From contig CATNEN010000012.1 of NCBI GenBank assembly GCA_950097015.1, positions 3,031,501-3,095,500 on the forward strand: a DNA stretch of 64,000 nucleotides, written 5' to 3'. The translations under genes and the position numbers were made by a program. The notes beneath the pieces are model-generated. The model made no database searches and was not told where the DNA came from. It worked only from the letters and a program-made list of their open reading frames with translations. Position 1 is the stretch's first letter. Each line of letters starts with the position of its first letter. Positions 10,758 to 23,500 of the stretch are shown in pieces. This stretch comes from Macrostomum hystrix. Lineage: Eukaryota; Platyhelminthes; Macrostomidae.

Positions 10758-13700
10758 TGAAATTCGGCTAATGGCTTTTTAAAATAGGTACTGCTGCACT
10801 CGAAAATTAAAAAAGACAAAACCAATTAGCTGTGTGTGTGTCATTCTGTGGTCATAATTTTATTTGTTTATAAACAAGTTCAAAGAGTTTCAAAATTTTA
10901 AACAAATCCTAGAATCTTATGTTCACAGAAGTTTTTTCTGTGTTCAAAATTCATTATTGTTTGCCCGATAAAAACGGTACCGATGCATTTTTAAACGACT
11001 CAAACGTGTCTAGAACGACTCAAACGTGTCTAGAACGACTCAAACGTGTCTAGAACGACTCAAACGTGTCTAGAACGACTCAAACGTGTCTAGAACGACT
11101 CAAACGTGTCTAGAACGACTCAAACGTGTCTAGAACGACTCAAACGTGTCTAGAACGACTCAAACGTGTCTAGAACGACTCAAACGTGTCTAGAACGACT
11201 CAAACGTGTCTAGAACGACTCAAACGTGTCTAGAACGACTCAAACGTGTCTAGAACGACTCAAACGTGTCTAGAACGACTCAAACGAATTTTAAACGGCC
11301 CAAAGGTGTCCTAGAACGACTAAAGGCTTCTAAAGCGACTCAAATGTGTCTAGAACAACTCAAAAACTTTTTAAACGACTCAAACTAATTATAAACGATT
11401 GAAACGCTTCTAGAACGACTCAAATACTCGTACTTCTAGAAAGACAAAAAATGTAACAGTTTGTAGCGTTACATCCAGCAGATTTGGGGCTCAAAGACAC
11501 AAATTTAGACGACTAGGTATCGTTACTATCGGGTTGTTTCGAAGCATAAAATATTATTTACTCGCCTGCTTGTCCTCAACAGACCCTAATAACCAACCTG
11601 CTTTGCTAATCTTAATGCACTCTAACCTACCCTACTTACTGTTTAGGGGAGTTTAAAAAGGACGTGCCATCATTTTTCGTAGATTATTTTATCATTTTCT
11701 TTGTCCTACATTTTCAACTTTGGTATTGGACAGTCGATTTTAGCTTCATTATTAACCATTTCCTGCTGTAGCTAAAATAATTAGTGAAAGTTATTAAAGA
11801 AAAATAAATTATCCAACTGTTTATCAGAAACTTGTTCGTTTTGCCTTTTAAACGAATAGTTTAGGGCTAGTGTATTTAAAAAACTATCTCAGCTTTTTCA
11901 GCGCATAAAAATCTGACAAGAGATTGATATGCTAAAAGGAAAGAGAGATTAGACGCAGGAGAGACCAGACACAGGAGAGACCAGACACAGGAGAGACCAG
12001 ACACAGGAAAGATAAGACACAGGAGAGACCAGACACAGCAGAGATAAGACACAGGAGAGACCAGACACAGCAGAGATAAGACACAGGAGAGACCAGACAC
12101 AGCAGAGATAAGACACAGGAGAGACCAGACACAGCAGAGATAAGACACAGGAGAGACCAGACACAGGAGAGACCAGACACAGGAAAGATAAGACACAGGA
12201 AAGACCAGACACAGCAGAGATAAGACACAGGAGAGACCAGACACAGCAGAGATAAGACACAGGAGAGACCAGACACAGCAGAGATAAGACACAGGAGAGA
12301 CCAGACACAGGAGAGACCAGACACAGCAGAGATAAGACACAGGAAAGACCAGACACAGCAGAGATAAGACACAGGATAGACCAGACACAGCAGAGATAAG
12401 ACACAGGAGAGACCAGACACAGCAGAGATAAGACACAGGAGAGACCAGACGGGACAGATGAGATACTGGAGAGATGGAACACGGGAGGTATGAGGTTGAG
12501 TAGAGATGTCCGAAGCGCCACGGGGCTGGATCTAGGCTTGAACATGAGCTGCTGCTGTTACAGATTTAATATTTCTCGGCAGATGGTCTCTTGTCATTTA
12601 ATTTTTTTGTTCCCATTTCAGTGGAACTGGTGAAGATTCTGTACAGTTTTTACATTTTGCAGCGGTTTCTCCTCGATCTCGTTGTTTTTTGTCAAATGTA
12701 ATCTGTTTTGTTTTTATCCTTGGCCGTTTTTTGTCACAAAGCGTCATACGCAGAATTTCTGGAGGATAACGGGGAATTCTAGAATTTTCTGTCTTCTAGT
12801 TTTCTACAAGCTACTTATTATTTTCTTTCTTTTATACTTATTCCGTTTTTCTCCGATTCGTCGGTTTTAAAAATGCTATTCAGAGCCCTGCTTACGCTGC
12901 GACACGTTGTCTATCGTTGGCTTGTTTATTGTTTAATTTAGATGTTTGCAGAGGTTGCTAAGCAACAACTAAATAAACTCCGGTCCACTATTTTTACAAG
13001 CTATGCGACACAAGAATACTTGTTTCTTATGCTAGATATTTTCAGAAAACATTTGTTATAAAAAGAAACATGTAAATGTAGTATTTCAGGTCAGAAATAC
13101 TCTTACAGTCTATACATTTGACCTTCTCATATTTTCCTTCCTCCTTCTTAGCCCTTTTCCGCCCTTCCCCTCTCCGGCCTTCTCCCATCTCCCATCTGCC
13201 ACCATCTCCACTTCCACCCCTCCCCTCCCCGCCTTCTTCACTTCCGCCCCTCCCCTCCCCGCCTTCTCCACTTCCGCCCCTCCCCTCTCCGCCTTCTCCA
13301 CTTCCGCTCCTCCTCTCACCCACCTTCTCCACTTCCGCCCCTCCCCTCCCCGCCTTCTCCACTTCCGCCCCTCCCCTCTCCGCCTTCTCCACTTCCGCTC
13401 CTCCTCTCACCCACCTTCTCCACTTCCACCCCTCCCCTCCCCGCCTTCTCCACTTCCGCCCCTCCCCTCTCCGCCTTCTCCACTTCCGCTCCTCCTCTCA
13501 CCCACCTTCTCCACTTCCGCTCCTCCTCTCACCCGCCTTCTCCACTTCCGCCCCTCCCCTCCCCTCCTTCTCTAATCTCCTATCTGGCACCTTCCCCTTT
13601 TCCCTCTGCCTTCTCTTCCGCCCCTTCCCTCTCCGCCTTCTCCACTTCCACCCCTCCCCTCTCCGCCTTCTCCACTTCCACCCCTCCCCTCCCCGCCTTC

Positions 13701-13988
13701 TCCACTTCCGCTCCTCCTCTCACCCGCCTTCTCCACTTCCGCCCCTCCCCTCCCCTTCTTCTCTAATCTCCTATCTGGCACCTTCCCCTTTTCCCTCTGC
13801 CTTCTGACGCCTTCTCTTTCTTCTCACGCAATCTCCCCACGCCCTTCATTTCCATCTTCTTTAGAGACTGATATGAGAAGTGTATTCAGGCCTCACTATT
13901 AACCTTGTTTACAAGTAGTTAGCCCAGTGTTCCAAGAACTCCTCAAAAGCAGCCACTACAGCCACTCACCTAAATCTTCAGCTCAAAA
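10758..13988. repeat. Intergenic region with three tandem arrays
   Basis: 10996-11290 is a near-perfect 20 bp array (ACGACTCAAACGTGTCTAGA, about 15 copies) with decayed copies to 11430. 11945-12460 is a 32 bp composite made of two 16 bp halves (GAGAGACCAGACACAG and CAGAGATAAGACACAG). 13180-13800 is a C-rich 30 bp array around CTTCTCCACTTCCGCCCCTC. The gaps hold AT-rich DNA with no gene I can recognise. Confidence 0.9.
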
Positions 13989-16703
13989 ATGTCGCGAAGA
14001 GGTCGTCGCTACTTCGACAAGAGCAACGACTATGGTGTCAACAATCAGGACGAGGACGACTCTGACGACTCTTCAGTCGACGGGCCCAGTGACTTTCTCG
14101 GCACTCCGCTAGAACCCATGGAGGACTCAGACGATGACGCCACCGCTGCCGACAAGAAGCGGCGCCGGCAGCAGCCGCAGAGCGGCCTGCCCGTGCATCA
14201 ACAGCGGGCCCTAGACGAGCGCGGCCGGCCGCTTCGCTTTCACGGCGCCTTCACTGGAGGCTTCTCCGCCGGCCACTTCAACACAGTGGGCAGCGTGGAA
14301 GGCTTCACGCCTGGCGAATTCCGCTCGTCGCGTCGAGACCCGGCTAGAGAGCAGCAGCAGAGGCGCAACCGGCCAGAGGACTTCATGGACGCTGAAGATC
14401 TCGGCGATTTTGGAATTGCTCCGCGTGAGGTTCGCGCCAGACCAGAGTACGACGGAGCCGAGATGCGGCGACTGACGGCTGCCGCGACTGGCGGCGGCGG
14501 GCGCGACAGAACAGCGTCGAGCGACCCCCTGGCGGAGCTTCTGCTGCCGAGCGAGACCGGCCTTGGCGATCGGCTGCTTCGACATCTCGGCTGGCGCCGG
14601 CGGAGGCAACGGAGGCGGAAGCAACAAGAAAAGGACGATGTTGAGGCTCGCGCCGATGCCAGCGATGAAAGCGAAGATGAAAATCATCGGAAGGGCATTT
14701 CCACGGCTGATCTGCTCAGTCAACTTCGTTTAAAACCCGGTCGCGACACCCGCGGCCTCGGCTACTCCGGTTTGGACGCTGGGCGCGCGCTGTTGTCAGC
14801 CTCTTCAGCAACTGCCGCCGCCGCTGTCACAGTCGGAGGCATGCGTGGACACGCATTTGGCGTCGGCGCCCTGGAATCTGAAGATGCCGACGTCTACGGC
14901 GCGGACTCGATGGCCAACTATGACTTTTCAATTGGCACCGAGGCGGAGGAAGCAGCCCTGGCGGGCCAGAGACGAAGTTTCGGCTGGACAGCGCCGGCTA
15001 ATCAGCGTGTCCCGGGCGTTTCGTTCCGAGACGACGAAGATGACGACATGGATGACAAGCCGTTAGACGGTTTCGTCAGGCGTCAAGGCGGCGCTGTCCG
15101 ACGCAAGGTCTACCCGCCGCCGACGCTGCCACCGAACTTTGTGCCGCAGCATCGCCCGACGCAGGCTCCAGACGCGCTGGACATTGCGCTGCGTCAGTTA
15201 CGAGCCGAGGCGGAAGAAGCCTCAGAGGCCGAGGCAGCGCTGCCGAAGCGGCCGCCTTCGTTAGCTATGAAGGACCTATCGGGGACGTCGGCGATCTCGG
15301 CGATTCTTCCGACGCGCAGCAGCCGCTGGGACGTTGCCCCGTCAGCTCCGGATGGCGAGACTGAAGTTAGCGCGGCATCATCGGAGTCGCCGTCGGCTCC
15401 GCTGACCACAGCCCGTTGGCACCAGCAGTTTGGCGACGATCCGGCCAAGCAGGCGCGCTACCACAGCTACCTGCGCTGGCGAGCCGCAGCCGGCGCTGAT
15501 CCCGACGAGGCCTACGCTAAAGCGGCCGCCGGAGCCGAAGGCCTAACTGACTGGGAGCGCGGCCTCGAGCGGGACCAGTTCGTCAGGGCCGCCGATTCGG
15601 CCACGTCGGCCCGTTTAAATCCGGCCAGTTTGAATAGCCGCTTCCGGCCGGCCGGCGCTTTGGAAGATTCTGGAGTCCAGGCGGCCGGGGATGAATCCGC
15701 CAAGGCCGAGGTTGGTTCCGCTACTTCCGGCGACAAGCCGACCCGAAAAGTTACAGAATGGAGGCCGCACGCTATGATCTGCAGACGCTTGAACGTTCCC
15801 AATCCATATCCCGACGATACGGCAGCGGCGGCTACATCAACGTCTAGGTCAGAGAGTAGCCGACACTTCTCGTCAGCGCCATCCGGCGGCGGCGGCGGTG
15901 GAGGCTCCGTTTTATCCTCGCAGTCCCTGTTCGCCTGCCTATTCGACAACGAAACGACGGCGCCAAAATTGTCCTCAGCTGCGCCTGCTGACAAAGTCGA
16001 GCCCGCTGTTGCTGACGCCTCGATCGGTTCCGCTCCGGTTGCTGTGCCTTCGCAGACTTCCGTGGCTCTGGCCGTGGCCACAGCTACAGCGCCAGCCTCT
16101 GTGGTTGAATCCAGTCGGCCGTCCATGGATTTGTTTAGATCGGTTTTCGGCTCGGACGATGAGAACGATGACGAAGACGCTGAGGACAACAGCAAGACTG
16201 AAAAGTTCTCTAGTCAGGGATTTCGAGAAGTCACGCCTGCTGTTCAGGTCCCAACTGCGGGTCCTCCAACGCCTGCAGCTGAGCAGCCGCAGCCGCAGCA
16301 GCAGCAGCAGCAGCAGCAGCAGTCTACTAGTCGAATGCTAGCCGCCAACAGTCTGTTTGCTCACCTCTTTGAAGATCAGCCGCCTTCGCAGCCGTTGCTG
16401 CCGCCTCCACCACCGCCTCCGCCGCTGCGGCCGCCCCCTCCGCCTATAAGGCCGTCCTCCGCGGCCCCTCCGCCACCGCCCCCACCCCCTCCTTCTTCAT
16501 CCGATGCTGATCGCGAGCTCGCCCGCTTAGAGAAGCGACTGCGCAAAGAATTAAAGAAGGCCAAGAAGATAAAAAAGAAGAAGAGAAGGCACAGCAAACA
16601 GCGGAAGAAGAAATCTGACAACAGCGGGTCCTCGTCTGCATCCTCAGAGTCTGATGCGGACGGCTATGAGTTTGTGCCGGTTGTCAAGCCGGCTACAAGT
16701 TAA
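13989..16703 (+). CDS. GPATCH1: G-patch domain-containing protein 1 (spliceosome-associated), intronless
   Basis: Single exon of 904 residues, close to the usual family length. The N-terminal family block is clear: GTPLEPMED near residue 38, FHGAFTGGFSAGHFNTVGS near 84, and PEDFMDAEDLGDFGIAP near 130. The region where the G-patch should lie (about 190-205) keeps GDRLLRHLGW, but the following glycine-rich half is replaced by an arginine-rich run. The conserved downstream GLGYSGLD string is present near 256. A SURP-like WHQQFGDDPAKQARYHSYLRW segment lies near 477, and three short DLF/SLFxxLF motifs (SLFACLFDNE, DLFRSVFGSD, SLFAHLFEDQ) follow. The C-terminus has a CAG-coded polyglutamine run (about 16293-16322), polyproline and a lysine-rich tail. 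The known family role is nuclear, in C-complex spliceosomes with a DEAH/DEAD helicase partner. The start at 13989 is supported by the conserved beginning. Confidence 0.9.
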   Translation: MSRRGRRYFDKSNDYGVNNQDEDDSDDSSVDGPSDFLGTPLEPMEDSDDDATAADKKRRRQQPQSGLPVHQQRALDERGRPLRFHGAFTGGFSAGHFNTVGSVEGFTPGEFRSSRRDPAREQQQRRNRPEDFMDAEDLGDFGIAPREVRARPEYDGAEMRRLTAAATGGGGRDRTASSDPLAELLLPSETGLGDRLLRHLGWRRRRQRRRKQQEKDDVEARADASDESEDENHRKGISTADLLSQLRLKPGRDTRGLGYSGLDAGRALLSASSATAAAAVTVGGMRGHAFGVGALESEDADVYGADSMANYDFSIGTEAEEAALAGQRRSFGWTAPANQRVPGVSFRDDEDDDMDDKPLDGFVRRQGGAVRRKVYPPPTLPPNFVPQHRPTQAPDALDIALRQLRAEAEEASEAEAALPKRPPSLAMKDLSGTSAISAILPTRSSRWDVAPSAPDGETEVSAASSESPSAPLTTARWHQQFGDDPAKQARYHSYLRWRAAAGADPDEAYAKAAAGAEGLTDWERGLERDQFVRAADSATSARLNPASLNSRFRPAGALEDSGVQAAGDESAKAEVGSATSGDKPTRKVTEWRPHAMICRRLNVPNPYPDDTAAAATSTSRSESSRHFSSAPSGGGGGGGSVLSSQSLFACLFDNETTAPKLSSAAPADKVEPAVADASIGSAPVAVPSQTSVALAVATATAPASVVESSRPSMDLFRSVFGSDDENDDEDAEDNSKTEKFSSQGFREVTPAVQVPTAGPPTPAAEQPQPQQQQQQQQQSTSRMLAANSLFAHLFEDQPPSQPLLPPPPPPPPLRPPPPPIRPSSAAPPPPPPPPPSSSDADRELARLEKRLRKELKKAKKIKKKKRRHSKQRKKKSDNSGSSSASSESDADGYEFVPVVKPATS

Positions 16704-16805
16704 TTGAAAGCTTAATAGTAGATAAATTATTTCTTTATATATGCTCAAAGTCTTACATTATTTTGTACAAGAAAGCATTTGTTGTTTAAAAGTTAACTGT
16801 TGTCC

Positions 16806-16811
16806 AATAAA
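16806..16811 (+). terminator. AATAAA polyadenylation signal of GPATCH1
   Basis: A canonical AATAAA lies 103 bases after the GPATCH1 stop codon in AT-rich DNA; the best candidate cleavage signal for this transcript. Confidence 0.55.
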
Positions 16812-17516
16812 TTACCCATCTATTTCATCGATTTCAACGCTTTTTTGCGTGGCACTTTCCGGCGCATTCTAACGCATTTCATAGTTTCGCTATAAATGTT
16901 GAATGATGTATGATGAATCATTTAGAGAAAAATATAATTCGGCAGGCAGAATTGCCTCCTCTCGCCGTAACACATATTGCGTCAGTAATTACTGCGAGCG
17001 TTCTGCCTTATCAATTAATTATCAAAAACGTATTTATGGACTGATGTGCTACGACGCAAATTTATTCTCTAGTTTTTTGAAGCAATGAAACGCACAGATC
17101 TTTTAAATACGATAGCAACGCATTGTAATTAATGTGTGCTAAAAGTTTCTGCTCGATCCGATGAAACATCGGACGGCTTTGAAAGTAAAGTAGTGAAGTG
17201 GGCAGTGGATATTTGATATACCCTGTGGGCTTTCCACAGAGGGGAAATAGCGTTGTCTTTCTACTGGTTAGGGATCTATCTTGTGGACATTCTAGACAGG
17301 TAAATAAGCAAGCACACTACGGAAACGACACGCCTAATGCTACTTTGCTACTGTATTGTGCCATTTTACACAAACCATGTCTAAGCTTTAAAATTCGTGA
17401 GAAAATCTAAAGTTTGCTCAAACTAATGCTAGATTGGATTAAACAATACAACAGCGGCCTTCTTAACTTGATCCCATCCATTATGGAAGATATCTTGTAT
17501 CATTGCTAATGGCAGA
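16812..17516. other. Intergenic, no gene seen
   Basis: Unique AT-rich DNA between the convergent ends of GPATCH1 and the KChIP-like gene. I see no coding or repeat structure. Confidence 0.6.
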
Positions 17517-20500
17517 TCACATCGAGGTGTCAAAATAGGCCAGGCACTGCAGCAGCTGCGGATTGCGCTTGAAGTACTCCTGGAAGTCTTCGAACGAGAT
17601 CACACCGTCGCCATCTGCGTCCATCCGTTCGAAGGCGGCGTCGGCGTGCTCCAGGACGGTCAGCTCGTCCACCGGCGGCCGCACCATTCGCCCCAGCAGG
17701 TCGTAGATACTCGCCAGGACATCGTTCAGCTCTCGCTTAGTGATCTCGCCGTCCTGGTTAATGTCGTACATGTTGAAAATCCAGCGCAGCTTCTCGACTT
17801 GGCTGCCGCGGCACACTGTCGACAGGCCGCGGGCGAAGTCGGCGAAACTCAGTGCGCCGGAGCGCGACCGGTCGAATGCCGAGAAGATGAAGCGGGAATA
17901 GGCGGTAGCGTCGCCCTGGGGGAAGAACTGGGCGAATATCGACCGGAACACGTCCTCGTGCAGGGCTCCTGCGCCAGGGTTGCGGGTAGAAGGCTCTGTG
18001 ACAATTAACTTTGTTCTTCGACTGAAAAATCCAAAACCCCTCAGCTACTAGAAGTAGTAGCGAATTGGCCTAAAATGGGACTAAAATGGCTTTTGTTGAC
18101 CAACTTTCTATTTGCAGGTCAAAGAAATTGGAAAGAAGCTGCTGCTGCTGCTGTGTGTCTCATTTTTTCTCCCCTCCACTCGACCCTCCCAGCCAGGCGT
18201 GCACACAAGCATGGGGGCGGCCAAGGATCCCGGAGGTCGCTGATCGCCTTTGTTTGAACACGATCCGAAGGACGGGCGGTAGAGAAAAAGAGCAAAAACT
18301 ATGGTCCCACTGTACTGCTTTGGGTTGGCAGGACTTGGGTGTTTGCTTGCTTTAGCAGTGCTTGCTCAGGTTATGGAAAAGATCTGCAACAGCGCTGTAG
18401 TTATTGCTGGTTTCATTCGAATCCTCTATATAGCCCGTCTAATTCTATTTATACACACGAGGGCAAACATGATGCTGGTTCCTAATTTTCTCGACTCCTT
18501 TTTATGGCTTCAGGTTGACGGCCAGCAGCCGTCAGCCATCGGCTGGTGGCTGGTGAAATGAGGAAACAGAGGCTGATGGCTGATGAACTGAGGGATCAGA
18601 GGCTGATGGCTGATGAACTGAGGGATCAGAGGCTGATGGCTGATGAACTGAGGGATCAGTGGCTGATGAACTGAGGGATCAGAGGCTGATGAACTGAGGG
18701 ATCAGTGGCTGATGGCTGATGAACTGAGGGATCAGAGGCTGATGGCTGATGAACTGAGGGATCAGTGGCTGATGAACTGAGGGATCAGAGGCTGATGGCT
18801 GATGAACTGAGGGATCAGTGGCTGATGAACTGAGGGATCAGAGGCTGATGGCTGATGAACTGAAGGAACAGAGGCTAATGACTGATGAACTGAAGGAACA
18901 GAGGCTGATGGCTGATGAACTGAAGGAACAGAGGCTAATGGCTGATGAACTGAAGGAACAAAGGCTGATGAACTGAAGGAACAAAGGCTGATGAACTGAG
19001 GGATCAGAGGCTGATGGCTGATGAACTGAAGGATCAGAGGCTGATGGCTGATGAACTGAAGGAACAGAGGCTAATGACTGATGAACTGAAGGAACAAAGG
19101 CTGATGAACTGAAGGAACAAAGGCTGATGAACTGAGGGATCAGAGGCTGATGGCTGATGAACTGAAGGAACAGAGGCTAATGACTGATGAACTGAAGGAA
19201 CAGAGGCTAATGACTGATGAACTGAAGGAACAGAGGCTGATGGCTGATGAACTGATGGAACAGAGGCTGATGGCTGATGAACTGAGGGATCAGAGGCTGA
19301 TGAACTGAGGGATCAGTGGCTGATGAACTGAGCGATCAGAGGCTGATGAACTGAGAGAACAGAGGCTGATGGCTGATGAACTGATGGAACAGAGGCTGAT
19401 GGCTGATGAACTGAGGGATCAGAGGCTGATGAACTGAGGGATCAGAGGCTGATGAACTGAGGGATCAGTGGCTGGTGGCTGATGAACTGAGGGATCAGAG
19501 GCTGATGGCTGATGAACTGAAGGAACAGAGGCTAATGACTGATGAACTGAAGGAACAGAGACTAATGGCTGATGAACTGAGGGATCAGAGGCTGATGAAC
19601 TGAGGGATCAGAGGCTGATGGCTGATGAACTGAAGGAACAGAGGCTAATGGCTGATGAACTGAAGGATCAGAGGCTGATGGCTGATGAACTGAAGGAACA
19701 GAGGCTAATGGCTGATGAACTGAAGGAACAAAGGCTGATGAACTGAAGGAACAAAGGCTGATGAACTGAGGGATCAGAGGCTGATGGCTGATGAACTGAT
19801 GGATCAGAGGCTGATGGCTGATGAACTGAAGGAACAGAGGCTAATGGCTGATGAACTGAAGGAACAAAGGCTGATGAACTGAAGGAACAAATGCTGATGG
19901 ACTGAGGGATCAGAGGCTGATGGCTGATGAACTGAAGGAACAGAGGCTAATGACTGATGAACTGAAGGAACAGAGGCTAATGACTGATGAACTGAAGGAA
20001 CAGAGGCTGATGGCTGATGAACTGAGGGATCAGAGGCTGATGAACTGAGGGATCAGTGGCTGATGAACTGAGGGATCAGAGGCTGATGAACTGAGGGATC
20101 AGAGGCTGATGAACTGAGGGATCAGTGGCTGATGAACTGAGGGATCAGAGGCTGATGGCTGATGAACTGAAGGAACAGAGACTGATGGCTGATGAACTGA
20201 GGGATCAGAGGCTGATGGCTGATGAACTGAAGGAACAGAGGCTAATGGCTGATGAACTGAAGGATCAGAGGCTGATGGCTGATGAACTGAAGGAACAGAG
20301 ACTGATGGCTGATGAACTGAGGGATCAGAGGCTGATGGCTGATGAACTGAAGGAACAGAGGCTAATGGCTGATGAACTGAAGGATCAGAGGCTAATGGCT
20401 GATGAACTGAAGGATCAGAGGCTAATGGCTGATGAACTGAAGGATCAGAGGCTAATGGCTGATGAACTGAAGGAACAAAGGCTGATGAACTGAAGGAACA

Positions 20501-23500
20501 AAGGCTGATGAACTGAGGGAACAAAGGCTGATGAACTGAGGGATCAGAGGCTGATGGCTGATGAACTGAAGGAACAGAGGCTAATGGCTGATGAACTGAA
20601 GGAACAAAGGCTGATGAACTGAAGGAACAGAGGCTAATGGCTGATGAACTGAAGGATCAGAGGCTAATGGCTGATGAACCGAAGGATCAGAGGCTAATGG
20701 CTGATGAACTGAAGGATCAGAGGCTAATGGCTGATGAACTGAAGGAACAAAGGCTGATGAACTGAAGGAACAAAGGCTGATGAACTGAGGGAACAAAGGC
20801 TGATGAACTGAGGGATCAGAGGCTGATGGCTGATGAACTGAAGGAACAGAGGCTAATGGCTGATGAACTGAAGGAACAAAGGCTGATGAACTGAAGGAAC
20901 AGAGGCTAATGGCTGATGTACTGAAGGAACAGAGGCTGATGAACTGAAGGAACAAAGGCTGATGAACTGAAGGAACAGAGGCTGATGAACTGATGGAACA
21001 GAGGCTAATGGCTGATGAACTGAAGGAACAGAGGCTGATGAACTGATGGAACAGAGGCTAATGGCTGATGAACTGAAGGAACAGAGGCTGATGAACTGAT
21101 GGAACAGAGGCTAATGACTGGATTGAATGAAAGGCCAGAGGATCATATACAAGCTGTGTTTCATGATCTTTTTTGATAGCCGAATATAATAAACCTTGAT
21201 ATGAACATTTTATATTATTAGTTTAGTAGAATTACTAGATTGTCAGTATCTTGTCATTCTATACTTTGAATAAGTCACTGAAAACTCTGCGCAGTGCAAA
21301 TAGAAAAAATATTTGCAGAGGAGCTCAGCAATTTCTAGGATATCTCAAATGGAATAAGCCTGTTCAATTTGATCAATATGTTTTGCTTGATAATCCATCT
21401 GCGGATTGTCGGATATTTTTCTCTCAAATCCTACCTATAGACTCCATATACTCATCTTAACTGGATTAAACCTGTTCTAAGAGAAAACTTCCATAATACC
21501 ACCCGAGTGCTGCCTTGCTCGAGGATCGAGTCGATGAGGACAAGATCCGATCCTCAATTTCCTTTCCCACTCACTTTACTATATTCTCGTGTTGTTTTTT
21601 TTAGTTTATATCCCACGTCTTGCAAATGTTTCCGGGATTTCGCATGCTCCACTTGGCCGGTGCATCAGATTCTCTCTCTATATCGCACATCCTCACGCGC
21701 TGATCCTATTTTTGGACCAGGATATATACCTCTAAGATATGTAATAGATCTTAGCACTCTATACTGAGTGAGAACGCTATGCGATCTGGCTTTAACCATC
21801 AGTGCAAAAGCACTGATGAATTAAAACATTGTAAAGATAATTGGTGATTTCTTTGTTTTCTAAGTAACAAGTGACAGCGTACAGTTGCATCCTATTAAGG
21901 AGGTGGGTGACGGAGTTTCTTGGTCCATGAGCAATAGTTGCTAATAATAATTGCAGTAGGGCTACAGGCAATGGCACATCATTCGGTGACTCTAGACCCG
22001 CAGCCAGCGAGGAGGCAATTCTGCCCATTTCGCTGACTCCTGAGCACACACGCACACAGATACCGTACACAGGCACATACTCACACTTTCTCATCGTCAG
22101 GCAGTGTACACTTCACTGTGCCTTGGAGGTTGACCCTCAAGGGCGTAAATTGCACGACAAGCCTCCAAGCCTTCTCTCCGCGGCTGCGCCCCAAATGAAT
22201 GTGGCCTCGCCGCGGAATCGAGCTCAGGGACCTTGGTGCGAGAGGCAAACGCGTTAACCGCGTTAAACGTTAACCGTAAGAAGGATGTCTATAGCAAAAA
22301 ATGTGGGATCTGCGTTCAGTTTTCAAACTATCCCAGATCTCCCCATGTAGAAGTGCAACAGTTGGCATCAGCATACAATGCCCCTTTTACCCCGGTTTGT
22401 GAACGGTGAGGTCATCGAGTAATTCATGCAATAACAATGATCAGCTGATAGACTTTTTATGTTATACAATTTTGATCTGATCAGCTTATTCTTTAATCTC
22501 TAATCCCCTTTTGCACTATTGAGACTCTCAAATGGAACGCAGTTTCAGTTGATAAAGGCCATAGAAACTTCGTCAGTGGAAATGGGAAAGAAGTATATAA
22601 TCTCTCCCGTTTATTCATTTATCTATGGCCGTCAGATAAATGAAGACATGGCTGAAGACATTAGTGACTTTGCCAGCATTGACGACGATATAGCGAGAAT
22701 GGTTGATTTGATTTTTGCGGACGGAACCACATCGGAGACACCCTCAAGCCCTCGCTTCGATTTTACGTCGGAGGAAGAGCTCATGGCTGTTGTCGATGGC
22801 TGTATGCCAGAAGCTACTAAGAAGAAAACTACTTGGATGGTCAACACGTTCATGGAATGGCACAATGAAACGAAGACACAGTGGGCGTCTGGCGAGCAAT
22901 CTGGACTGATGGTGCTCAAGGAGCTGCATGAGGTGAGCAAATCGGATGAGCAAGTTCGGCAAACAGCATTCAAATTCGGCAAACAGCATTCAAATTCGGC
23001 AAACTGCATTCAAATTCGGCAAACAGCATTCAAATTCGGCAAACAGCATTCAAATTCGGCAAACAGCATTCAAGTTCGGCAAACAGCATTCAAATTCGGC
23101 AAACAGCATTCAAATTCGGCAAACAGCATTCAAATTCGGCAAACAGCATTCAAGTTCGGCAAACAGCATTCAAATTCGGCAAACAGCATTCAAATTCGGC
23201 AAACAGCATTCAAATTCGGCAAACAGCATTCAAATTCGGCAAACAGCATTCAAGTTCGGCAAACAGCATTCAAATTCGGCAAACAGCATTCAAATTCGGC
23301 AAACAACATTCAAATTCGGCAAACAGCATTCAAGTTCGGCACCAGGTCAACCAGATACAAAAATATCTATGGCACAAGCCCATCATATTGATCCAACTGC
23401 ATTCCAATTCGGCAAACTGCAAGCACTGTCAATATTATATTAACTCAAAAAGTAACGATAATATAAAAGTCCTACTTTTTAAGTTCTTCTATAACGGGAT

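Noticed and set aside
13118-13807. Proline/serine-rich 229-codon frame
   Set aside because: Entirely within the C-rich 30-base array and open on the opposite strand as well; no non-repetitive coding sequence attached.
15512-16195. 227-codon minus-strand frame opposite GPATCH1
   Set aside because: Antisense shadow of a GC-rich coding exon; GPATCH1 homology fixes the plus strand.
20099-20955. Repeat peptides with VHQPSASDPS or DELKEQRLMA units
   Set aside because: Product of the 30-base unit (multiple of 3) in the KChIP-like intron; frames break wherever 23-base units occur.
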